A DNA stretch of 64,000 bases, taken from contig NZ_CP122539.1 of the NCBI RefSeq assembly GCF_029853675.1, forward strand, positions 729,001 through 793,000, given 5' to 3'. Source of the DNA: Tenacibaculum tangerinum (GTDB lineage Bacteria; Bacteroidota; Bacteroidia; Flavobacteriales; Flavobacteriaceae). A program made the position numbers and the translations under genes. Below are positions 46,708 to 53,858 of this stretch, in pieces; the stretch's first letter is position 1, and each line of letters begins with the position of its first letter. The notes beneath the pieces are model-generated. The model was not told where the DNA came from. It saw nothing but the letters and a program-made list of their open reading frames with translations, and did not search any database.

Positions 46708-46992
46708 TTCACGTTCTAATTCTATAAAGATAGTATACAGTTCTTTTATACTTTGGCTTGATGTGTAAAACGTATAACGCATGAGGTTGCTAAATAACGA
46801 AAAACATAAATAATACACTTATGTGTCTCTTTTATTGGTCTTAAATGTAGTTGATGGTTATTAGATATTTGTATTTTAAAGTATCGTATTTTTTATAGTG
46901 AGATTACTATGCTTTGTTCGTAATGATGTAAAAATGAACTTCACGTGATTTGTCTTTGTTTGTGATGAACAATGATTTTAACCATTAGATAA
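46708..46992. other. Gap between mnmE and the coiled-coil gene
   Basis: About 285 bp, AT-rich; I see no gene, RNA or repeat in it. Confidence 0.5.
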
Positions 46993-47036
46993 TTAAAAAT
47001 CCTCGTAGGTTGAGAAGCCCACGAGGAATTTTTTTA
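46993..47036 (-). terminator. Terminator of the coiled-coil gene
   Basis: TCCTCGT (47000-47006) pairs with ACGAGGA (47021-47027), extended by A/T pairs on the outside, with a 14 nt loop. It lies directly after the stop of the minus-strand gene at 47034. Confidence 0.7.
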
Positions 47037-47744
47037 AATGGATAATCCTTTTATTTGTTTGTATTCGTTAGAGGTTTGTCCGTATTGTGCTTTGACAAAG
47101 TTTTTTATATCCTGTGTTTGTTTGCTTAGGGTATTATATAGTTCTTTTCTTTGTTCTATGACGGGTTTTAAGGTAGCCAATGCTGTGTTTACTGCTTCTG
47201 TACTTGCTTCTGCTGCTGTTGCCAAGGTGGTTAAAGAGGCTATACTTAGGGTTTCGTTTGCTGGGGCATAGCTTTCTCCTAAGGTAGTGAGTATGTCGAT
47301 GATGTTTTTAAAGTTTGCTACTCGACTTGCATAGGTTCTTTCTATTTGACTAATTGTTTTGGTATCGGTTTGTTCTTTGGTTGTCGCTTTTTTTGGCACT
47401 TGTCCGCGAATTTTGTTTACAAGGGTACTTATTTGTGAGAGTTCTATACTATCTTTTCCTTTTAGGGCTTCTACAAAGGCTCTTATGGGCGCTAGTTGCT
47501 TGTCTATAGCGTTTTCATTTTCTGTAAAAATCTTTTTTCGTTCGTTTGTTTTTAGCGTATAGTCTGCTTTTACGTTGTTGTAATTGGTTTGTAGGGTTTC
47601 TATCTGCTCGATAGTTTCGGTAAGTTTTGCTACAGATGCTTCTTCTACCGGTGGTTGATAGTTGGTAAAGTTGCTTACAATGGTTTTTAGTTTTTTGGCA
47701 TTTCCTAGTCTGCTAGAAAATGACTTCTGTGATGTTGAAGACAT
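47034..47744 (-). CDS. Hypothetical coiled-coil protein
   Basis: I chose the Met at 47744 (MSSTSQKSFSSR) rather than one 8 codons upstream. The 236-residue protein is predicted almost fully helical, with Lys/Glu/Thr-rich heptads (LTETIEQIETLQTNYNNVKA, then FNNIID-like helices) and Ala-rich stretches (LTTLATAAEASTEAVNTALA). No signal peptide or catalytic motif. Family and function unknown. Confidence 0.5.
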   Translation of the reverse strand: MSSTSQKSFSSRLGNAKKLKTIVSNFTNYQPPVEEASVAKLTETIEQIETLQTNYNNVKADYTLKTNERKKIFTENENAIDKQLAPIRAFVEALKGKDSIELSQISTLVNKIRGQVPKKATTKEQTDTKTISQIERTYASRVANFKNIIDILTTLGESYAPANETLSIASLTTLATAAEASTEAVNTALATLKPVIEQRKELYNTLSKQTQDIKNFVKAQYGQTSNEYKQIKGLSI

Positions 47745-47897
47745 AACAATTTGATTTAGGTTAAACAATTTTGGTTAAACTTATATTTTATTTGTTTGCT
47801 AGTCAAATTATCGTATCGCAATTCACTGTTTTTAACAGCTATTTAACGCTTCGTAAGATACTGTTGTTAAGATTTTTATAATGTATAATGCTCCTTT

Positions 47898-48075
47898 TAG
47901 CTTGTTAGACATTCCTATTGCTCTGCTAGGCTTTCCTGTTTGCTTGTTAGATGTTCCTCTTAGCTTGTTATACGTTCCTTTTGGCTTGTTAGGTGTTGCT
48001 CTTAGGTTGTTAGGTGTTTCTCTTAGCTTGTTAGGTGTTTCTCTTAGCTTGTTAGGTGTTAATGTTGGGTTGTAC
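47898..48075. repeat. 21 bp minisatellite (TTAGGTGTTTCTCTTAGCTTG)
   Basis: About eight tandem units of 21 bp, the last ones nearly identical. Because 21 is a multiple of three, a plus-strand frame (from 47881) reads as eight heptads of the LLGVSLS type ending in LLGVNVG, then a short tail to 48213. No start signal or homology supports a protein, so I list it as a repeat. Confidence 0.8.
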
Positions 48076-48117
48076 TACTACCCGATTAAGAATTTCTATC
48101 AATTTTTTATTGAGCTA

Positions 48118-49567
48118 TGTATTCTAGTTATTGTTATTCATTTTTTCTTGATAAAAAACGAATCAAAAAATCAAGTCTGTAATCAGGAAATTGCTACGCA
48201 ACACTCATTTTAAAAGCTTCATGCTTAAAGCCTTGGTTTGCAATTTCGCTTTTACATTCGTTATTTCTTATTACAGACCTGTTTTAAGTTTTGTCAATAA
48301 TATTAGAAATCAGCTACCGAACGATTGTATTTTGTGGTGTGTCTATTAATTCATGCGACCGACATGTAAACAGTATCTAACTGACCTTTTTCTCCTGCAT
48401 AATCTATAAAATTACAATACAGTTACTTTAGTTCTAGTTATTCATTTTTTCTTGATAAAAAAAGAATCAAAAAATCAAGTCTGTAATCAGGAAATTGCTA
48501 AGCAACACTCATTTTAAAAGCTTCATGCTTTAAGCCTTGCTTTGAAATTTCGCTTTTATATTCGTTATTTCTTATCACAGACCTGTTTTAAGTTTTGTGC
48601 ATAATATTATAAATCAGCTACCGAACGATTGCATTTTGTGGTAGGTCTATTAATTCATACAATCTACATGTAAACAGTATCTAACTCACCTTTTTCTACT
48701 ACATAATCTATAAAATTACAATACAGGTACTTTAGTTACTGTTATTCATTTTTTCTTGATAAAAAACGAATCAAAAAATCAAGTCTGTAATCAGGAAATT
48801 GCTACGCAACACTCATTTCAAAAGCTTCATGCTTAAAGCCTTGCTTTGCAATTTCGCTTTTACATTCGTTATTTCTTACTACAGACCCGTTTTAAGTTTT
48901 GTACATAATAGTAGAAATCAGCTACCGAACGATTGTATTTTGTGGTGCGTCTATTAATTCATATAACCTCAATGCAAACAGTATCTAACTGACCTTTTTC
49001 TACTGTATAATCTATAAAACTACTATTCAGGTACTTTAGTTATTGTTATTCATTTTTTCTTGATAAAAAAACGAATCAAAAAATCAAGTCTGTAATCAGG
49101 AAATTGCTACGCAACACTCATTTTAAAAGCTTCATGATTAAAGCTTTGCTTTGCAATTTCGCTTTTACATTCGTTATTTCTTATTACAGACCTGTTTTAA
49201 GTTTTGTACATAATAGTAGAAATCAGCTACCGAACGATTGTATTTTGTGGTGCGTCTATTAATTCATATAACCTCAATGCAAACAGTATCTAACTGACCT
49301 TTTTCTACTGTATAATCTATAAAACTACTATTCAGGTACTTTAGTTCTAGTTATTCATTTTTTCTTGATAAAAAAACGAATCAAAAAATCAAGTCTGTAA
49401 TCAGGAAATTGCTACGCAACACTCATTTTAAAAGCTTCATGATTAAAGCTTTGCTTTGCAATTTCGCTTTTACATTCGTTATTTCTTATTACAGACCTGT
49501 TTTAAGTTTTGTACATAATATTAGAAATCAGCTACCGAACGATTGTATTTTGTGGTGTGTCTATTAT
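48118..49567. repeat. Five-copy ~303 bp tandem array
   Basis: Five successive copies (starting near 48135, 48437, 48743, 49045 and 49349; the last is incomplete) with about 90% identity. Each contains TTTTTTCTTGATAAAAAACG (self-complementary CTTGAT...ATCAAG), a GTCTGTAAT...ATTACAGAC arm pair and GAAATTGC...GCAATTTC. The arm sequences differ between copies without compensating changes, so a conserved RNA fold is not supported. No credible protein. The array ends about 60 bp before the leader of island B. A single decayed relative of the CTTGAT motif lies near 62309. Confidence 0.85.
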
Positions 49568-49629
49568 ATCGTTAAAGCTTTCTTTAAAGAGACCATTCAA
49601 TAATGTGTGTTACATATCATAAAAATTAA

Positions 49630-49866
49630 TAGGTTTCTGGAATTCCGTAAGAATTTGTATACCCCTTGTAGTAAGTTCGTTGGAGTTATATAATTTATTA
49701 ACAAATAACAATATCGCGTTAATAACTTTGTTTTAGGTAAAGCTTTGGTTTTAATATATTTGATAACATATAGAAATGGCTAAACTTTACGATATCCCAT
49801 GTTTTTATCGGGATAACAAAACTAAAGTTTGGGATAAAACGAGTTGGCAACAATATCAAAAACACA
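49630..49866 (+). promoter_or_regulatory. Leader of cassette island B (promoter plus first box)
   Basis: Homologous to 3600-3842: both share AATTCCGTAAGA-like, TTAACAAATA(A/G)CAATA and TATATTTG (49755-49762). They also share the hairpin around ATCCCATGTTTTTATCGGGAT and the run into AAAACGAGTTGGCAA. The first box GTTGGCAAC is at 49843-49851, again 80 bp after the -7 element. I infer that it drives the first cassette gene. Confidence 0.5.
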
Positions 49867-50961
49867 ATGAGAATAATTTACAGTATTGTTTTCCTATTTT
49901 TTTTATTCAGTTGTAAGGAAAAAATTGAATTTCATCAAAATCTTGATTTGATTTGGAAAACTAAAGATGTAAATTGGAGCACAAGTTCATTAAAATTAGA
50001 TAGTGACTTTATCTATGGATACACAATGAATGATAGTGTGTTTAAATTAAACGTATCTACTGGAAAAATGTTATGGAAAAGATATTCACGTGGTAGTTAT
50101 GCTAATTTAAGTCCTGAAATTTACAAAGAAGGTATTTATTTTGGTGGAGCAGATGCATTAAAGGCTTTCAGCACAAATGGAGATTTACTTTGGTCAGAAT
50201 CCACAAGTTCAAAAACAATTGGACTAATAATTATTGATTCGATAATATTTAATACTAGATCTAGTAAAGGACTATTTGCAAATCATTTAAAAAATGGAAA
50301 AGAATTATGGAGTATTGAACCTGATTATCAATTGTTATCAACATCTAAACCTTCACTAAAAGATAGTCTATTGATTATTGGAAATTTTAATTACAAAAAG
50401 AATATTGGGAATCATTTAACTTGTATTAATCTTAACAAGAAGGATATTGAATGGGAAATTGTTAATAAAGGATATTTAAACAGTCAAGTAATTATTGATA
50501 ATAAAAGTGTGTTTTTCAATTCTGATTCATCATATCTAAAAGGGTTCACTTACAAAGCGGATTTAGTAACTGGTAAAATATTATGGAAGATTAGAACAGA
50601 TCCCGAAGTATTCTTAAAACCATTACTAAATAATTATAAACTTTATATAAATTCCTATGAAAATGGCATTATATGTTTAGACACTAAAAACGGAGAAATT
50701 ATTTGGAATACCAAAAATAAAAATTTAGATGCTGGAACTGACTTTATACTTCATAAAGAAATACTATACTTTGGAACACAGGACAGAAAATTTTTAGGAA
50801 TAAATGGAAAAGGCGAAATAGTATTTAAATCCGAATTTGAATATGGAATTGGTAATCCATTTATTTACAAAGGAGATATTTATGTTAACGACGGAAATGG
50901 AAGATTATTCAAAATAAAAAATACAGTTGCCAACATCGGGTATGCAACATTTGGCGATTAG
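49867..50961 (+). CDS. PQQ-like beta-propeller lipoprotein
   Basis: 364 residues with a lipobox (LFSC, Cys at about residue 16). The body consists of repeated blades of the PQQ-like type (LNVSTGKMLWKRYSRG, NGKELWSIEPD, ADLVTGKILWKIRTD, LDTKNGEIIWNTKNKN). The usual Ala-x-Asp-x3-Gly-x2-Leu-W pattern is only partly kept, so PQQ binding is unlikely; such propellers act as scaffolds. The matched closing box GTTGCCAAC (50926-50934) lies inside the reading frame and the stop falls in the attC-like arm, so the last 12 residues (VANIGYATFGD) come from the recombination site. Confidence 0.7.
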   Translation: MRIIYSIVFLFFLFSCKEKIEFHQNLDLIWKTKDVNWSTSSLKLDSDFIYGYTMNDSVFKLNVSTGKMLWKRYSRGSYANLSPEIYKEGIYFGGADALKAFSTNGDLLWSESTSSKTIGLIIIDSIIFNTRSSKGLFANHLKNGKELWSIEPDYQLLSTSKPSLKDSLLIIGNFNYKKNIGNHLTCINLNKKDIEWEIVNKGYLNSQVIIDNKSVFFNSDSSYLKGFTYKADLVTGKILWKIRTDPEVFLKPLLNNYKLYINSYENGIICLDTKNGEIIWNTKNKNLDAGTDFILHKEILYFGTQDRKFLGINGKGEIVFKSEFEYGIGNPFIYKGDIYVNDGNGRLFKIKNTVANIGYATFGD

Positions 50962-51060
50962 TGTTTTGCGTTCAGTTTTAGCTCGCATTTCGTTTTTCGC
51001 AACGGGAGACAGATATTCGCTCCGAAGAGCCAAACATTGCATACCCAAAACGTTAGGCAC
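50926..51060 (+). repeat. attC-like cassette junction B1 (intact, best example)
   Basis: A 135 bp site. R''-like GTTGCCAAC (50926-50934) matches the opening box at 49843 exactly. L''-like GGGTATGCAACATTTGGC (50938-50955) pairs with L'-like GCCAAACATTGCATACCC (51029-51046) at 16 of 18 positions. After AAAAC the next opening box GTTAGGCAC (51052-51060) follows. Spacer lengths (3 and 5 nt) and order R''-L''-L'-R' are those of integron attC sites, and GTTAGGC fits GTTRRRY. Confidence 0.65.
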
Positions 51061-51083
51061 AAGCAAAAAAAACCGAGAATAAA

Positions 51084-51719
51084 ATGGCAGTTTGGCAATA
51101 CCAATTGAATATCGTTCCAAAGAAAACTATACTCGAAAAATACGGAACTATTCCAAATGAACTTTTAATTAACGATGAAGGTTGGGAAAAATATTGGGAA
51201 AATATAGTTGATATTGAAAACTTACCTGAACCTGATTTTGAAGATGCAAATACCATAAAATGGTGGAAAAATATTAAAATCGAAATAAAAAAAACGACTG
51301 AACAGATTGACAAATTAGTTACGCGAGCAAATTGGGGACAAGATTCATTGGACTCTATAAATTGGAAAGGAAATTCGGAAATTAAAGAAGACAATGACTG
51401 TTTTTTATCTTTTGACCCAAAAACTCAAATTATAGAAGATTTTCATTTTCGAACAGATTTAAGGAAAAAAGAAAATATTACCATTTTTTTGAACGGAATG
51501 CTCAATTTATGTGAGCGAAATGATTTAATGGTTTTTAATACAAATGGAATTTTACTTGAGCCAAAATCCGAATTGATATTTGAAGACTTGAAAAAATCAA
51601 ACGCAGTAAAATTTTTGACAGACCCAGAAAAATTTATTGATAAGATTGCGGAAAAAGAAAATAATAGAAAACCAAAAAAAGATAGTTTTTGGTCGAAAAT
51701 AAAAGCACTTTTGGAATGA
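51084..51719 (+). CDS. Hypothetical soluble protein
   Basis: 211 residues without signal peptide (start MAVWQYQLNIVPKKTILEKY). It has many Trp and acidic residues (NDEGWEKYWENIVDIENL) and a basic C-terminus (RKPKKDSFWSKIKALLE). The family is not recognised; size and acidity resemble immunity-type proteins, but that is only an impression. It is the only gene between the exactly matched boxes GTTAGGCAC (51052) and GTGCCTAAC (51727). Confidence 0.6.
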   Translation: MAVWQYQLNIVPKKTILEKYGTIPNELLINDEGWEKYWENIVDIENLPEPDFEDANTIKWWKNIKIEIKKTTEQIDKLVTRANWGQDSLDSINWKGNSEIKEDNDCFLSFDPKTQIIEDFHFRTDLRKKENITIFLNGMLNLCERNDLMVFNTNGILLEPKSELIFEDLKKSNAVKFLTDPEKFIDKIAEKENNRKPKKDSFWSKIKALLE

Positions 51720-51764
51720 AAAGCCAGTGCCTAACAAAGAACTGAGGATAAAACCAAATAAAAT

Positions 51765-52739
51765 TTAATAAATTTTGGCTAAAGTACTTCTGTAATTTTC
51801 GTCATAGGGTAATCCATTTTTAACCACAGCAAAAGCTTGTTTTAGTAATTTATTACAAATTGCTATTAATGCTAATTTTTTACTCTTTCCTTTTGCCACA
51901 ATGCGGTCATAAAGTGCTTTACATGCCTTGTTGTATTTACAGGCATTGAAACTGCATAAAAACAATAAATTCCTAAGTTTTACATTGCCTATTTTACTTA
52001 TTCGAGCTTTGCCTTTTACGCTACTTCCTGACTCCCTGATTAAGGGTGTTATTCCTGCATAACTACACAATTGTTTGTAGTTATCAAATCGTTCAAAATT
52101 ATCTGTCAAAACCAATAATTGTATTGCTGTTTTTTCTCCTATACCAGGAATACTTTTTAATAATGTCAAACTTTCTTGGTGATTATCTTTTACACTTTTT
52201 AGAAGCTCCTTTTCCAAATTTTTCATCTCTTTTTGTAAGCTTTTTAATTGCTTCTTTAACGACTTTAAGACTATGTTTGAAGGTGTGCCCAAAGTCATTT
52301 CACCATGGATTTTATTTTTTAATTGAGTGCTTTGTTTTGTATAAACACTAAGTAATCTAGATAGTTGTAAGTTTTCTTGTCACTTTTTTGAATCACCAAA
52401 CCATTGTCTCGGATTCATTTGTTTGCCATAATCTTGGATAAGTTTCGAATCGCTCTTGTCTGTTTTTATTTTTGATAATTTCATCTGTCCAAATCGCTTA
52501 ATCTTTAAAGGGTTTACCACAGAAACCTTGACTCCTTGATCTAACAAATAATACGCTAATTGATGATGGTAATAACCTGTTGCCTCCATCACACAATGAG
52601 AGTCAACAACAAGAAGCTTTTTAAATTTTTTAAACCCTAAAAGGGTATTTTTAAATTGATGATTTTTACCGTCAAAATCACATACATCAAAGACATCTTT
52701 ACTAATGTCTATTCCAAAAATTTGCGTATTTTTATGTAT
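51765..52739 (-). pseudogene. IS110-family DEDD transposase with an in-frame stop
   Basis: The N-terminal DEDD domain begins near 52739 with NTQIFGIDISKDVFDVCDFD; no ATG is found in frame before it (ATA stands at the expected place). MEATGYYHHQLAYYL and KTDKSDSKLIQDYG supply further catalytic residues. TGA at 52380-52382 follows GDSKK, and the frame continues as QENLQLSRLLSVYTK. Then comes the C-terminal Tnp domain: LKSIPGIGEKTAIQLL, CSYAGITPLIRESGSSVKGK and LRNLLFLCSFNACKYN. TGG to TGA is the likely change. Probably inactive. Confidence 0.8.
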
Positions 52740-52744
52740 AACAA

Positions 52745-52910
52745 AAAAAATGATAAAGAGCCAATCTACAGAGAATTCAACAACTTAAAATCGAAGTCTA
52801 TTACTTCATAGAACTGAACTAATTTAACGTAGAAAAGAGAGGGGATTTTGAATGTTGACGAGATACAATTCTCACCGTATATAATAACCTTATTCCTCTC
52901 TTTGGTTCTT
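52745..52910 (-). ncRNA. Possible IS110 guide (bridge) RNA region
   Basis: Non-coding 5' part of the IS110-family element. On the plus strand AAAGAGAGGGGA (52833-52844) and TTCCTCTCTTT (52893-52903) form a stem. IS110 elements encode a bridge RNA upstream of the transposase that selects target and donor sites. Location and structure fit, but I cannot show a transcript, and the IS1111 subgroup has the RNA on the other side. Confidence 0.3.
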
Positions 52911-53095
52911 TTGATTTATATTTTATTTAGTACCTAAATTTAATAAAATGCTAACTTAAGCCGTATAAAATTAATTGCTAAATTAGTTCCTAACAAAAGG
53001 TCATTGCAGTTTTGCTAACTCTGATTTTCCTGCGGAAAATCCTCTCACACAAAACCGCAGCTATTTTTATACCAAACGTGCAACCAAAAGAAACA

Positions 53096-53695
53096 ATGAA
53101 AAGTCAATTTCTAATATTGATAATGTCAATCATTTTTTTCAGCTGCAGTGAGCAGAAAAAAGAAAAATTGGCAGTTGAAAAGAAACCTGAAAGTGTTGAG
53201 ACTTCAAAAAAGCGAATCGACACTTTGACAATTTCTGAACGTCAAAATTTAACAGACAAAAGCGTCATTGAACGATACTTCCCTGAAGAAAATGAAACCG
53301 TAAAATTTGACACAATTATATCCGCTCAAAATCTTAAAATTTCGATTCAAAGTACAACTCTTGACTCATACGTTACAAACGAATTTGAAAGTGACGGGAT
53401 AAAGTATATTGATAAGTATAGGGACAGCAAAAAGCATTTAAGAATACTAAAGGGAAACCAATTAATCTTGGACACTACGTTCGTTAAAGAAACCTTTGTG
53501 GATTATGCAGGACAAGATTTCCTTGATATTGCGAATTTGCACGGATATTGGTTCAATGGAATTGATGAAAACGTACTTGAATTTTTTGGAGCAATTAACA
53601 AACCCGAAACGGATTGGTCATATGCATTTTATCATTTTTTTGACTTATCAAATCAAAAGTTTAGAATCGAAGAACATATTGACGAAGAAATATAA
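53096..53695 (+). CDS. Hypothetical lipoprotein
   Basis: I chose the Met at 53096 because it gives a lipoprotein signal (MKSQFLILIMSIIFFSC, Cys at residue 17). The frame is open 28 codons further upstream. The 199-residue mature part has a Lys/Glu-rich spacer and mixed strands (ILKGNQLILDTTFVKETFVD, then YAFYHFFDLSNQKF). DUF4738-like architecture is possible, not certain. Downstream box GCACACAAC (53704-53712) does not match the degenerate upstream box GTGCAACC, suggesting a rearranged cassette. Confidence 0.6.
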   Translation: MKSQFLILIMSIIFFSCSEQKKEKLAVEKKPESVETSKKRIDTLTISERQNLTDKSVIERYFPEENETVKFDTIISAQNLKISIQSTTLDSYVTNEFESDGIKYIDKYRDSKKHLRILKGNQLILDTTFVKETFVDYAGQDFLDIANLHGYWFNGIDENVLEFFGAINKPETDWSYAFYHFFDLSNQKFRIEEHIDEEI

Positions 53696-53703
53696 TAAAG
53701 GCA

Positions 53704-53768
53704 GCACACAACAAAACCTATACGCAATGCCCTTCGGGATACTGCGCATAGCCAAACCGTTGCCAGTA
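53704..53768 (+). repeat. Compact attC-like cassette junction B3 (65 bp)
   Basis: GCACACAAC, spacer AAAA, arm CCTATACGCAATGCCC, 3 nt loop TTC, arm GGGATACTGCGCATAGCC, spacer AAACC, box GTTGCCAGTA (53759-53768). The arms pair over 16 bp with three mismatches. This is the shortest and cleanest hairpin of the series. Confidence 0.6.
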
Positions 53769-53858
53769 ATGTAAAAACACCTCGTTAAAATTCAGCAGAT
53801 GAACAATAAACTGAACATTTTTTGTAACATTAAATAGAAATTGAACACTAATTGTTCA

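Larger units (their letters stand above)
51740..52948 (-). mobile_element. IS110-family element (decaying)
   Basis: About 1.2 kb without terminal inverted repeats, as usual for IS110. It holds one transposase gene on the minus strand and about 170 bp of non-coding sequence upstream of it. It lies within 15 bp of a cassette closing box; a subgroup of IS110/IS1111 elements is known to insert into attC sites. Borders are approximate. Confidence 0.65.
51727..53090 (+). repeat. attC-like cassette junction B2, interrupted by an IS110-family element
   Basis: GTGCCTAAC (51727-51735) closes the preceding unit. After the insertion, attC-like inner sequence resumes with CCGTATAAAATT (52961). A hairpin GATTTTCC-TGC-GGAAAATC lies near 53021-53040, and TTTTTATACC then AAACGTGCAACC (53075-53088) form the right arm and a degenerate opening box. 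A second TGCTAAC (52949-52955) before CCGTATAA could be another closing box, so the exact insertion point is unsure. Confidence 0.4.

Noticed and set aside
48118..49567. CRISPR array
   Set aside because: Units of about 303 bp are contiguous with no short repeat/unique spacer alternation and no cas genes nearby.
48118..49567. Array of structured RNA genes
   Set aside because: The GTCTGTAAT/ATTACAGAC arms acquire one-sided mismatches in copies 2 and 3 without compensation.
49409..49603. 64-codon frame in the last copy of the ~303 bp array
   Set aside because: The frame is not kept in the other copies and the product resembles nothing known.
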